This document shows, piece by piece, positions 1 through 12,393 of a stretch of 64,000 nucleotides of DNA. The notes under the pieces are model-generated. The model worked only from the letters and a program-made list of their open reading frames with translations. It did not search any database and had not been told where the DNA came from. The position numbers and the translations under genes are program-made. The stretch's first letter is position 1; each line of letters begins with the position of its first letter. The stretch comes from Auricularia sp. M13 (Eukaryota > Basidiomycota > Agaricomycetes > Auriculariales > Auriculariaceae), in assembly GCA_037042915.1 (NCBI GenBank), contig CM073202.1:186001-250000 (forward strand), read 5' to 3'.

Positions 1-73
1 GCAATGTCTAATCGTTTGTATTCAGCGCAAAGAGTGAAAGAGAAACACGGACAGGACGACTCTGGGTACGGAG

Positions 74-3000
74 TTAGATGTCTAGCACAGGGTCTTCGCT
101 CGATGCAGACTCGTTGCCGCCTCGTTCGTCCTCCTCCGGGTCGTAATCATCATCATCGTCCTCGCTGCCCTCGTGATCGCTTGAGGTCTCCGGTATTTCG
201 ATGACATCTGGCCGAGACGCAGGAGCAGGAACAGGAGCAGGAACAGGAACAGGATTAGACCATTTGGCAGGGGAGCGTCGCAACGAAATGATGAGAGGGT
301 TTGAAGCGGTACTCGTCCCCGGAGCAGCAGACTTCGCAGGGCTAGGAGGAATAGACGTAGCCGGACTAGATGGCGGTTCCGCTCTTCAGAAATAAGCAAT
401 GAGTACGCAAGACAAATGCACACGAAGAAACTGCATACGTACTTTGCCAAGCTAGGCTTCCACCCTGGATGCTGCGCGAGACATCGTTTCCGATGGCCCT
501 GGTCTCCGTACCACTTGTGGTCCGCGTACATGTGCGCCGAGATCTTGACCCATCGCCCGCACAAGTCACATAAGACCTTGTTCTCACCGAGCTCGCGGAC
601 CGTGTCGTCCTCAAGAAGTTTCGCGCGCCGTTTGGCGATTGCGACGTCCAGCGGTACCTGCGTCCCGCTGTTCGACGCCGCCTGGGCCGACATCCAGCTC
701 TCGAATGCCTCCGAGTCGCTATCGCTCGACTCCACCTTCGGCGTGCTTGGCGGGAGTGTCTACAAATGAGTCAGCGTCGAATCCAATGAGCTTTAGCAAG
801 TAAATGGAGTCATACGTAGAATGGGCACCGATCGTCAAGATGTCGCTCCCACATAGGACAGGTGACCGTCTTGCCGCACCCATCGCACTGCAGCTTGTCG
901 CCCTTGATCTTTCGAATCCTAAACGGCTTGCCAAATGTGATATCGCCAACGTCCGATTTCACACTTTGCGCCCAGACAAATGAGTATCAGCTTACGCTCT
1001 GATCACACGAGAAAATGACCCACCCAGACTTGCGACGTTCAATGTTGCTATGGCAGCATGCCTTATGGCCCGTCCTGCCATACCACTTCTTCGCGGCGAC
1101 ATAATTCGGGCGCAGCTTGATCCACGACATACAGCCTTTGCACTGGACAGTATTGTCGTCGCCAACGCGCGCAACGTCCGGGTCGTACGTGAGCAGCACC
1201 TGCCGCTCGTAGCGCAGCATCTGCGCGGGGTCGTCCGGCAGGACGTCGTCGCCGTACTCGATATGGCGTTCGCCGCGCGACTACGTGAAGTGAGCACGGC
1301 GCAAAAATCAACGACACGTGTGCGACATACCACTGTCGCCCAAATCCCACAGATATTCTTGCGATGCGGCTCGTCCGGCCTTGGCCCGACGTCGACCCAC
1401 CGCTTGATCTGAGCGTCCTGCGACGGACCAGCCGTGGCGGGACCCGGCCCCGCCTTCGCGTTTGCAGGCGCTGCATGAGCCGGAGTCTGCGAAGACGAGG
1501 CGACAGAGGCAACGCGCGCGGCAGGCGGAGGCTTCGCCTTATGGAATGTCGGCCTCGCGGGAACAGGAACAGGAGCAGGGACAGAGTTCGAAGCAGAGGC
1601 AGCCGTCAAGTCGGCCGCGCGCCGTGCCTCAGCGTCAGACAAGATAGACTCCAGCGACGCGACCTTCTTCTTCTTAGTCGGCGTGCTTGGCGACGTCGTC
1701 GGGTCCGCTGGGCGCTTCACACCTGCGACGGGGACAGGGGCGGAAGAGGATGAGACGGACGGCGCGAGAGGCAGCACCGCCCTCGCGGCCGTCTTCTTAC
1801 CCGCAGGCGGCGGAGTGGGGACAGCAGCGACAGCAGTAGACTTCAGAGCAGAGAGTTTGGAGGGGACGATAGCAGCAGGCGCAGGCGGGCGATCCCCGGA
1901 CGCGGGCGCGACAGACGCAGACGAGGGCGCTGTAACGGCGGGAGAAGGGCCAGCCGGAGCAGCAGGAGCAGCAGAGGGACCGGCCATCGCAGCCATCGCA
2001 GCCGCAAACGAACCAGAACTAGCCTTCGCAGCAGCGATGGCGGCGGCGGCGGCAGCAGCCTCCTTGTACTCCTTCTTCCACCGCTGCTTGAGTATCCATC
2101 CACTCGGGACAATAAGCGGCCAGCGCGGTTCCTCGGGACCGCTGCCCGAGTCCGATTCGGGTGTCGGAGTGCGTTTCTTCTGCTTCTTGGGGGGCCTACC
2201 AACCGGTTTCTTGCTGGAGCCAGCCGCAGGTTCATTCCAACCATGACGCACGGGACCAGACCTCTTCTTGCATAACTGATGCCTGGGCGCTCGGTTTTTC
2301 GGCGCAGCACTCGTGGACGCGGACACCGAAGCAGCGGCCGAAGTAGACCCCAAAGTCGCACTGTTCGACGTAGATCCAGTCGCAGTCGCAACCGCGGCCG
2401 ACACAGATCCAGTCGCAGCCTTCGCTGACACAGACCCAGTCGCCGTCGTCGTCGGGGCAGACCTCGCAGCAGCGCCAGTCGAAGAAGGTCCAGCGGTGGT
2501 CACCTTAGTCGATCCAGCGGCAGTCGCCTTAGCGGACCCAGCGGCAGTCGTTGCCTTGGCCGATCCAGACGCAGTCGCCGACCCAGAAGCAGTCGCAGCC
2601 TTAGCCGACCCAGAGGCAGTCGCAGTCTTCGCAGACCCAGTCGGCACAGCAGGCTTCGACGAGCCCGTAGCAGGCGCTGCCGACGCAGACCCCGAAGCCG
2701 CAGCTGCTTTCGGCACTGCAGGCGCCATACGCACGCCGGGCGGCCAGGGCCCCATGAGCACGCCGCCCATACGATATGGGCCGAGGTTCATGGGCCCCCG
2801 GGGTACGCGCGCGGCAGATGCAACAGGAGCAGTGGCCGGCGCAGACGTCGGACCGGACCCGCTTGCGACGGCGGAAGATGACTTGACTGCGCTCGCCGTG
2901 GCCGTCGCAACCTGCTTCACGGTCGCTACTGCCGGAGCCGCCGCCGATGCACCTGCTTTGGCAACAGTCGCCGCTGCACCCGCTTTGGCAACAGTCGTCG

Positions 3001-6000
3001 CTGCACCCGCTTTGGCAACCGTCGCCGGTGCCGTCGTCTTCGCAGCCGTCGTCGTCGTGCTCGTAGTCGCCGCCGCCGCATTTACTGCAGCCGTCGCCGC
3101 CGCCTTTACTGCGGCAGCCGTCGCCGTCGCTGGCTTCACAGCCGAGGCGACCGTCGAGGGCTTCACAATCGCCGCAGGCGCTGGATTTGTCTTAACTACA
3201 GTCGTCGCTGGAGTCGTCATCTTCGCAGTTGTCGTCGCCGTCGCCGTCGCACTAGGCTTCACATTCTTCACCTCCACAGACGCTGCCAACGCCGAAGCAT
3301 CGCCCGCCGCCGCCGCGGGAGTCTTCACCGCGCCCGCCACCTTCCCACCCGCACCGGCAGGCCGACGCGCAGTCAGCGCGCCCCCATCGCTCTCGCACTC
3401 GCTCGCGCTCGTCAAGTCGCTCAGCTCAGCAGCAGCGTAGTCCGCGCCCGCCCCACCAGCAGCAACATGCGCTGCGCGGGCAGCAGCACGCGTCGACCCG
3501 CGCTGCGCGCGCCGCGCCTCCTGGCGTGCTCTCTGCAAACGCGCACCGCACCAGACGACGCCGAGCAAGGCGACAAGACGAACAGGACGAGCAAAAGCGA
3601 ACAGGATGAGCAAGAGCGAACAGAATCGTCAGCCGCTGCAACTTCGCGCCAAAAAGCAGACAAGCAGGACGCACGATAGGCCCACATCGCACAGCATGAT
3701 GCGCGTCCCAATTCTTAAACAGCGTCCACGTGCCGCACAAGTTGCACTGCGCCTGGTCGCCGTCGATGCGCCGCACGCGCGCGTCCGCCAGCAGCGCGGG
3801 CGGCACCGGCGCCGGCGGCTCGTTCGCGTGCGTCAGCGCGAGCATCCGCGCCTCGGCCGCTTCCCTATAACACGCGTCGAGTTCCAGCAAAACGCGAAAA
3901 AAAGAACAGCACGCACCGCCTCTCAACCTCCACAACAGCCCCACACACGCTCTTATGCCCCGTGCGCCCGCTCCACCGCCCCAAGGCCGCGCCGCCCGCG
4001 CCCAGCTCGACCCACGTGCCGCACCCCGCGCACAGAATGCCGCGCTGCGCGTCCCACTGCGCGATCCACCGGTCGTCGGCCGGCGGCGCGACGGAGACGG
4101 TGGGCTTGGGCTTCTTCTCCTTGCGCGCGCGCGGCGTGTACTCCGTGCGGTCGCCGTTTGTTGCCGACGACCGGCGCGGCGCTTTGGTCTTGCGTCTGTT
4201 CGGGTCGGGTATGGTCTGTCGCGCAAAGCAGAGTCAGCGACGATGCCATGCAGAAAACTGAAAGTGGAAAGCGAAAAGAGCAAGCGGAGGGACAGCGTGG
4301 GGGGCCATCACAATGGACGGGTTGACGGTGACGAGGAGCGCGGAGAAGGCGGGGGATAGGGCTAAAACGCGCACACAGCGGCGCGAGCACGGACGAAGCT
4401 TAGGGGCGGGGGGCGGCAATATACGTAGGCGACGGCGACGGCAACACTGCGCGACATGGGAGTAGAAGGATTGGGCAGCGTCAGGCCGTCGAGGCGAAGC
4501 GCGTGCGCGGCGCCGCGAGCGCACCGCGCTAATGCGGCCGGCACCACGACAGCGCAGTGCACGACGGACGCGCGACTGAGTCGAGCACGGGACTACCAGT
4601 GCAGAAACAGCCAAGGCGAAGCCAGCGCCGCAGCGCGTGCGCGAATGAAAGAAGTAGATGTGAGGCGAGCGAAAGAAGTGAAGTGGATAGAGCGCAAAGA
4701 AAGACGTGGATCGAGCGCAGCACGAAGGCAAGCAGCGCACCGGGCATTGCGGGCAGCGAAACAAAAAAAAGGGGTCAGCTCGCAAACGAGCGTACGCGAA
4801 GGAAAAGAACGCGCGTCCGAAAGACCCCCCAAAAAAACCATCACAACACTCACCCCACAGATCCTCGCCACATGCCCCGCCGTAGCCTCGGGCGCCATCC
4901 ATTTCCCGCACCGCGCGCACTGCACCTTCGCCCCGTCGTGCCCGCGCATCGCGAACCCCGGCGCCACCGCCACCTCCATCCTCGCGGGATGGGGACGCTC
5001 GTCGCCGCTGTCGTGGTAGGAGAGCTCGGAGGGCGCGTCCGCCGTGCTCGGGTGCTGCGTGCCAATCGCGTGCGAGTGCTGCCCGTCCATGAAAGCGTCC
5101 GTTCCGCGCGAGTGCTGCCCACCGATAAGCGTGGAAGCCATGTGCATAACAGCCGGAGGCAACGCCGCAAGCCCTGGAGGAGGAGAGGGCGCGGTGGGCA
5201 GCGAGAGCGGCGACGACTCGCCCGCAATTACGGGCGGCGAGGCTGGGGTCCAGAACGCGTCCTCGGGCAGCGTGAAGTTGGACGGCGCGACGGCCTCGAG
5301 CCAGTCGTCGTCCACGTCGTCTTCGGCGGGAGCAGGCGGAGCAGGGGCGGGGAAGGCAAAGGCGAGGAGTGGCGCGTTAGCGTCGGTGATAGTGGCGGGT
5401 GCAGCGTCGTCGATGCTGGTGGTGACGGCGTGTGCAGGGTCATCGGCGACGACGGCGACAGTGTCAGGTGGAGCATCATCGACAGCAGCATCGAGAGACG
5501 TAACACCTCCCTCAGCGACGACGACACGTCCTTCGGCGGTGGCACGCAGTGCCGTCGGGATCGTTGCTGTCGCTGGCCCAGCTGGCGAAGGCGTCTCCGG
5601 CGGAGCGGCGAACACGGACGAAGCGGGCGTCGGCTCCGGTCCCGATGGCGTGATCACGCCTGCGTCGGGCGCCGTCACGGTCGTCGTCGCCGGCGCGACC
5701 GGTGGCAGTGACACCGACGAGCTATTCCTCTCCGTCAGCAATCCGCAGAGCGCACAGACAAGCATCGCCCACCACTCCGTAACGGTATTGGCATCCGCGC
5801 GCACGGGCCCAGGAACGGGCGTCGGCGTCGGCGGCGGACTCATCAAACTCCTCAGCGCCGCCATGGCCATCGCCGGTTCAGGCGCAACAGAAACGCTGCT
5901 CCTCGGCGCGACCGATGCCGACGCCGACAAGGAAGGCGGCACCCACTCCTCCTCGTCGTCCCACCCTCCGTCCGAGCGCTCCGCATACGGGTCATCCTCT

Positions 6001-6756
6001 TCATCCTCCTCATCCTCTTCGTCCTCCTCATCTTGGTCAGTCTGGTGTTGTGATTGATGGTGCTGTGGATGGACGGGCGGAAGCGGTTCGGGTGCGGTGG
6101 ACGCCGAGGACGGCGCGGACGATGCTGATGCCGATGCTGACGACTCTTCCGCCAGCTTGGCGAGCAGCGCGGCTCGGAATACTGATTCCGCATTCGCATT
6201 GGAATTCGCATTGGCATTCGCGCCACCACTGTAAGAAAAAGCGGAGTGCGAAAGCGCACGGTGTCAGTAACAGTAAGGGTAACGATGCGATTGCGACGGT
6301 GATAGCGAGAGCGACTGCACAAGATTGCCAAGGTAGATAGAAGTAGAACACACCTCTTGTTGTTGTCATCTTGCACTTGGTCTACCAGCGGACCATGTGC
6401 GGCTCTGCAGATACGATTGAGTTGAGTTGCAAACGCGAAGGGCACAAGGACGCCAACGACGTACGCAGGTTCGCCCGACGTCGACGGCTCGCGCTTAAGC
6501 GCAAACTGGACGGTGCGCGTCACAGGCTCGGGGACCGTCTGCAGATGCCCGGTCGCAGTCGCGAGTGGTGGTGGTGGTGGTTCGCTCGCCCGCGCACGCT
6601 TGGCGCTGCCCACCCCATTCTCGCCGTCGGGGTCGCTGATGGCCGATGCGCTGCGCTTGAGCGACGTTGTGCTTCGGGTTGTCAGCTTGAGCGCAGACGG
6701 AAGGGGATGGAGATGGAGAACGAAGGCAGGACGCACCGGTCCACATCCATACCCAT
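74..6756 (-). CDS. Large protein with six Cys/His finger-like modules and long low-complexity tract
   Basis: Ten exons join in one frame: 6756-6737, 6671-6354, 6228-4854, 4215-3917, 3864-3675, 3532-1331, 1280-1024, 963-816, 759-443, 383-74 (1,812 codons with stop). Six modules of the form C-x2-C ... H-x3/4-C lie at about residues 550-570, 633-662, 711-731, 1515-1544, 1580-1600 and 1667-1696. Three (second, fourth, sixth) are long and share a W-(Y/S)-G-x2-GH(K/R) core; three are short. Exon 6 (residues 735-1468) is almost pure Ala/Pro/Ser/Thr. The C-terminus is acidic, and another acidic run lies near residue 190. Cys spacing suggests zinc binding, possibly to DNA, RNA or protein; I do not recognise a named family. 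Intron 3 (638 nt) is unusually long, so a split into two genes is possible. The 20-nt first exon is the least certain. Confidence 0.66.
2955..3035. repeat. 27-bp coding tandem repeat, three units
   Basis: Three adjacent 27-bp units at 2955, 2982 and 3009 lie inside the low-complexity exon of the six-finger gene. On the minus strand each encodes a 9-residue block built on TVAKAGA. The frame is kept, so copy number could change without breaking the gene. Related Ala/Ser/Gly repeats occur at about 2510-2660. Confidence 0.75.
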
Positions 6757-6789
6757 CCGCTTCGGCCGTTCAGAGCGGGTTATAAGCCG

Positions 6790-8350
6790 TGCGCGTGCAG
6801 CGCGAGTGTGTAAAGCGTTCTACGTCTTGAATCGCGGTGCTCGCAACCTTGCGCCTTCTTTCTGCAGAAGCGCAATAAGCAGCCAGGTCAGCATGCGCCC
6901 TTATTCCAGGGCGATTGAGCAACTGACGCACCTGGTGCCTGCACGCGCTCGGTCAGGCGTTGTAGGTGTACGAACAACAGCGAAACTGAAAGAGAGCCAG
7001 CCGCGGCGCTCGCCGAACTGCCGAAACGCGCGGGCGCTAGCCTGCCTTGGCTGGAAAACGACTCCCGAGTCCGATGCCCGCCCGCTCGTTCGAGTTCGTT
7101 CGCCTCCACATCATCTACACTACTGTAAGCCGCTGGGTGGCACCATTGTCTGTCCCCAGGGAAGGCTCGCATTCTGGCTGACGTCATCATTTTCCCGGAC
7201 ATTCAGGACTCTAAGGTGTCTACATTCGCTTTGGAAGGAGGGTTGGACTCTCTGTTGTGCTGCTGCGCTGTGCAGTGTGCAGCGCGGACACCTCCAGGCC
7301 GCGAGCAATCGGCTGTTCCCGGAAGTCGAACGATGACGATCTCGGTTCCGCTTCCAATCCAACGCTTGGACCTCATCAAGTTGAAAATTTCTTTCCTTCT
7401 TGCGAGCTCATTACACGCAGCGTGCATCTCGGACCGTATGTGCGCAATATGGCCCTGCTGAAGACTAAAACACCCGAATGCCTCGAGCTCCTGATCTCGT
7501 GACATCACGGTGGCAAATGATGCGTGATGCGCAGTGTCCGGCCCGGAACGTCGCACTCTCGACATCTCTAGATCTTGACATCCGCTGGCTCAGCGTCAGC
7601 ACTCGAACTGGAATCAAATGCCGAAGATGCTCAGTCTGACTGATCAACTTGAAGTTTTTCTCTTGCCCAACCTCGTGCGCATATCCTCACTTCAAGCGCA
7701 CAAGGTACTGTAAATGGTTTCCCCGCGCAGCGCTGCTCGTTCGCACTGAAAGAAACCTATAGGTCATCCATAGCTGGACTGGACAAGACAATCCTGGACA
7801 GACGTCGTCATTTCTCCCTCAATTTTCAACTCCTCCGGGGCATGGTTGACGATACAGGACAGGATGTCATTCGAATGACCTTCAATCTGCGGGCCCGAAA
7901 CCGATCTTGAAGTTGGAAAAGGTCGTGGCGCAATTACTATGAGCGACGCGACGCGCTGCTGGGCTTGCAAGTTCCTCAATCCTGCGTTTTTGATGTCAAT
8001 CTTTGATCCACTGGTAAGTACGGTAGGCCAAACGCAGCATGCAGGCTGTACTTCGTACACATTTTTATCGGGCATACTTAAATTTACTCCTCGTCCCAGG
8101 TATTCATGTCACTCACAGACGTCGTCACGAAACTCAGCTTTCAGTTTCACGGCGAGATACACTACTTATCTAATCAGCCGATGCGATCTAATCTTCCGGA
8201 GTTTTCCCAGCTATCTTTATCTCGGGCGCAATAAGTAGCCCGTTCGCAGACCATGTGCACGCCGCCACCGATGACCGTCACAAGAAGCATTCTCGAGCTT
8301 CGAGCATCCAAATCCACGGCCAGCGGGCCGGCGTGGGCCTCGTCAGCAGC
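6790..8350. other. Intergenic stretch, no convincing gene
   Basis: I see no intact gene between the six-finger gene and the GH20 gene. A minus-strand ORF at 7203-7565 has a coiled-coil-like run of the kind that preced F-box domains in many agaricomycete proteins, but no F-box follows and no splice chain extends it. It may be a gene remnant or chance. Confidence 0.4.
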
Positions 8351-10541
8351 ATGCTCGTCCTCGTCCACCTCCTGGGCTTGCTCAGCGCGGGCCTCGCGCT
8401 CGCGCTCCAGCCGCAAATCCCGTCCATAACCGGCACCTACACCCCGGGCGACCCGCACGCGCCCTTCACCTTCACGCCGCACACGCGCATCATCGTCACC
8501 TCGCGCTCTCTCCTCCCTTACGCGCGTCTCTTCCTTGCCGACCTACAAGAGCTCTCCGGCTGGACGCTCGCGCCCGTCTCCCTCCTGAGCAGCAGTGCCG
8601 CGCCGCCGCCGCCATCAGGAAGTGTGTTGCTGCAGCTCGACGCAGCGCAGAGGCGGAACTTCACGTACAGGAGCGGCGTGCGCACGGGCGAGGGGTACGC
8701 GTTTGCTGTATCCGCCAAGGCGTATGTGATTAGTGCGAATGAGCCGGTGGGCGTGTGGTGGGGCACGCGCACGCTCTTGCAGCAGTTCGTTCTCGCCAGA
8801 CGCGCTGCTAAGGATGGCGGCGTCAATGCGGTTGCTGTGGCGTCTGGCGAGGGCTCGGACGTGCCCGGGTGGGAGGTGCGCGGCGCGATGCTCGATGTGG
8901 GCCGGCATTTCTTCACCACCGGTTTCCTCAGTACGCACACTTCTCCCTCTTCCCCTTGCTAAAGCTGAACTCGCCTTTCCAGCGGAACTCTGCGCCTACG
9001 CCTCCTTCTACAAACTCAACACCCTGCACCTGCACGCATCCGACAACCTCTGGGACCCGCGCTTCCTCTACAGCTCCATCCCGCTCGAATACCGCAAACT
9101 CTACACCGGCTTCCGCTTCCGCCCCTCCTCCAACCCCTCCTCATCCAACCCCATCTCAGGCCTAGTCCCGCCCAGCGCCCAGAACGAAACCTGGTCCCAC
9201 TCCTCCTTCCTCGCAATGCAATCATCCTGCGCCGCACGCGGCGTGACGCTGGTCCCGGAGATCGACACGCCCGGCCACTCGCTAGTCTTCACAAAGTGGA
9301 AACCGCAGCTCGCCATGGCCGGGGCGCCCGATAACCTCAACCTCTCGCACCCCGAGACCATCCCCGCTATCCAAAGCGTCTGGACGGAATTTCTTCCCTG
9401 GTTTGCCAGTGAAGAAGTGCATATCGGCGCAGACGAGTACGACCGCGCCTTCGCGGGGGTGTACACCGCGTTCATCAACTCCATGGCTTCCTTCATCTCC
9501 CGCCAAACTGGTGGCAGGAAGAAAGTGCGGGTGTGGGGGACGCGTATGCCTGCCGCCAACGATTCTGAGAGCATCTCGACGGACGTGACGATCCAGCACT
9601 GGAACTTCCCGGACACGCTCCCAGTCCAACTCCTCGCGCAGGGCTACCGCATCATCAACTCCGAACAAGCCTTCCTCTACACAGACGGCAAAACGTCCTA
9701 CCACAACACCCAATTCCCCCAAACGCTCAACGCCGACCTTATATGGCGCACCAAATGGCAGCCAAACATCTTCACCACCTCTGACCCCACGAACAATACG
9801 ACGCCGGATCACCCAGGATTGCGGGGCGCGCTGATGGCGCTGTGGAACGACTGGGGGAACAACGCCACGACCCCCCTCGAAATCTTCCGCCAGCTGGAGC
9901 AGTCGCTGGGTATACTAGCCGAACGCACATGGGCGGGCGCCGACTCCGATTCCCTCTCGCGCGCCCAATTCGACGCTATCTTCCCTCTCCTAAGCGCCGC
10001 AGCCCCCGCACAAAATCTCGCACGCCGCCGCTCCCTCTCCTCCTCATCGCAACCGGTGCTAGAAATTCATGGCGCCGCGAAGGAAGGCCGCACGCACGCC
10101 GGCACAGCATCGCTCGGCCCGCCATACACTCTGCGCTTCACCGTCCGCCCCTACACAACTTCCGGGGCACTCTTCAGCGGGCCCGATACGAAACTCTATC
10201 TCGACGGCTTAGCGCTGGCGTTCGAAGATGTCCAAACGGGCGTCACCTACGCCCTTACCCAAGATATCTCCGACCCCCTTTCCCCAAGAGTAGAGTTGCC
10301 GCTGAATGAGGAGACGCGGGTGACGGTGCGCGCGACGGAGAACGGGACGTGGGCCACGCTCACAGAGGAAGGGGAAAGGGAAGGGGAGGAGCAGGTGTAC
10401 TACTGGGAGACGCTGCTCGACATCTGGGGCGAGTACATGCAGCGCGCCAACATGAGCTTCGCCGCGCCCGCGCAGTATGTGGGCGGGGAGGGGTTTGCGG
10501 GCGTCATTTCGGATGTACGGCTTGATGCGGCGTTGACTTGA
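8351..10541 (+). CDS. Secreted GH20 beta-N-acetylhexosaminidase with C-terminal extension
   Basis: Two exons, 8351-8930 and 8983-10541, give 712 aa. The ATG at 8351 is preferred over an in-frame ATG at 8255 because it directly starts a hydrophobic signal peptide (MLVLVHLLGLLSAGLALALQ). An N-terminal GH20b-like domain leads into the barrel. The hallmark HIGADEYD gives the catalytic Asp-Glu pair D344/E345, and the EIDTPGHS strand and a later W-N-D-W loop also fit GH20. Family members remove terminal GlcNAc/GalNAc from chitin oligomers or glycans. After about residue 545 a further 165 residues look like a beta-rich concanavalin/LamG-type domain, which could bind carbohydrate. Only one intron is present, few for this genome. 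The enzyme family is secure; substrate and tail role are inferred. Confidence 0.88.
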
Positions 10542-11573
10542 CCATTGACAGCGGGGATTTGGGCATCTCGATTTACTTAGAGTACTTCATGACGACATGT
10601 GTTTCCGCGACGAACTGGCGGAGCCGCTGGAGCTTTTCGACGTCTAGATCTCCGCCTCTACAAGTGCCACTGCTGGACCAACCAGTCTTCCCACTGGCAT
10701 TCATGCACCTCCAGAATCACAACTTACAAGTACCACACAGCAACCGAACCCACAAGACAAGGAAAGAACCGCCACTCTGCCCTTCAAGTTTCCCAGCTCC
10801 ATCATGATATCGATTATCCGGCTCCGTGTCACTGTCATCGCCAGCGTGCGTGTCCGTGGCGCTCGCGCGTCCGTCGCCAAAGAGGCGTCCCAAAAGTCAG
10901 CTCCCGCAGCAAAATGGATACGGTAGCGGCGACGAAGAGGAGGCTCGACTCGGAGGTGAAACGCATCCGAGTCGTGAGTGAGAACGAAGATGAACGTGAA
11001 GATGAAAAGGCGGTTGAAGGAAAAGGGAAAAGGGAAAAGGGAAAATGCACGGCTGAAACCAAGACTCGCAACCGGCCGAATTAGTGGCGAACTTTGAGAC
11101 TGTCGGTCGGTAAATGGACGCAACAAATACGAATCACATTATGCTGTATATATGGATATTGTAGCCTCGGAGGGCTCTATCTTATGGTGTATTACTGAGG
11201 TGCAAAGGATGAAATACCGGGGTGAGAGATGAGGAGGCTGAAATTTACTTTGCCAGTACCCCGTCCCACCAATAATTTGAGGTTTTCCCCCTAATCTATG
11301 CATGATTCCAAGGTGAGTTTACTATTTGATCCAAGGGGCTTGGATATCCCACTGTGGAGTACAGTAATTGCCCAATCAACCTGGAATGCATAATTTCTAT
11401 AGCCGGGCATTGAAAGGCATTGATGGCCAACTAAGGGTCAAACAATCTGTCTCACTGGGGATCTGTACTGTAGGTCTTGTGGCGGAGCGGAGTTGGACTC
11501 CGAGGTGGCCATCAATTCGATCTCCGCGGACCTGCCTTCGAATTCTTTCCGTCTCCCTATAACGACAGAGTAC
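10542..11573. other. Intergenic stretch with short ORFs only
   Basis: About 1 kb between the GH20 gene and the Mug135-like gene. A plus-strand ORF ending at 11084 finishes in a charged Lys/Glu-rich run, and overlapping minus ORFs are low complexity. None has recognisable domain content or a convincing splice chain. Confidence 0.4.
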
Positions 11574-12393
11574 ATGGACGCCGACCCCCTCCTCAAGCCG
11601 CCCACCTTCCGCGCTGGGCTACCTCTTCCGCCTGCACATCCTGCTGCTTCAGTTCCCACCCCCAGCGACGCGCAACGTTATAAGCAACAAGTCGCCGTGC
11701 AGGCTCGTGCGTTCGGTCGTTGCGACCCCTTTACTGTATACGCCCACTGACCGGCCTTCGCTGGCGCAGATCAAAATCCCACCTCTGCAAATGACCTTCT
11801 AGCCGCGGAGGACTTCGACACCAAAGTCAAGGAGCTCCATCGACAGTTTACGACCACCATGGTTACTAATTTGGACAGGCACAACGCCGAAAACAAGGTG
11901 ATGTACGAGAAGGCCGCCGCCGAACTCAAAGCCGACCTGGACGCTGTCAAGAAAGACCTGGGCGACCTCAAGCAAAGTGTCAATAAGCAAACGAGCGAAC
12001 TCATCGCGCTCCAAGTCATCGTTCTACGGGTGAGTTCCGATTCTCACGGGCTTTAAAGATCCTGATCTGTCGCACTGCAGGGCGAAAACACAAAACGGTT
12101 CGGCGGCGAGGACGTCGCATATAATGAAATTCCTCTCCCGTCCGGTGAGCTTCCCAGTGACAAGGTGTGCATGCCAAGTATTCTGCCGCTCCGTGGTAAC
12201 CAGACAGCCTTTTCAGGGCCATCCCAAGCTCTTGAACGCTCGAGCCATCTCGGCGCTCACCATCAATGACGCCCGCAAGCTCCTGGCTGCATGGGGTGTT
12301 CCTCAAGAGCCCCCTCAACACGAGTCAACCGAGTTCAAACGGGCCTACCTGCGCGGCTTTGTGGCCGGCCACGTTGGTGCGGTTCTTTTGTGA
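11574..12393 (+). CDS. Mug135 C-terminal-domain-like protein
   Basis: Four exons, 11574-11706, 11770-12029, 12081-12164 and 12217-12393, join in frame to 217 aa. After a proline-rich N-terminus (to about 45) there is a coiled coil (about 60-130) rich in Lys/Glu/Asp. A C-terminal module follows with the pattern IPLPSGELPSDK ... ISALT ... AAWGVPQ. This layout matches the abundant agaricomycete proteins annotated as Mug135-like C-terminal domain, usually 200-300 aa and of unknown biochemical role; the name comes from a fission-yeast gene up-regulated in meiosis. No catalytic residues are evident. The gene model is solid; the family call rests on remembered pattern. Confidence 0.68.

Noticed and set aside
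2313-3440. 375-codon plus-strand Ala/Val-rich ORF
   Set aside because: It is the mirror of the low-complexity exon of the minus-strand six-finger gene; GC-rich repeats keep several frames open and no domain or start context supports it.
4557-5942. Long overlapping ORFs on the plus strand (4557-5711, 5044-6057)
   Set aside because: They are shadows of exon 3 of the six-finger gene; composition is Arg- or Ala/Ser-rich without motifs.
6780-6785. TTATAA as promoter of the six-finger gene
   Set aside because: It is only 24-29 bp from the proposed ATG, too near for a normal leader; it could instead mean the true start is different, so it is not annotated.
6371-7336. 321-codon plus-strand ORF
   Set aside because: Its first part overlaps exon 2 of the six-finger gene in antisense and the rest has no recognisable sequence.
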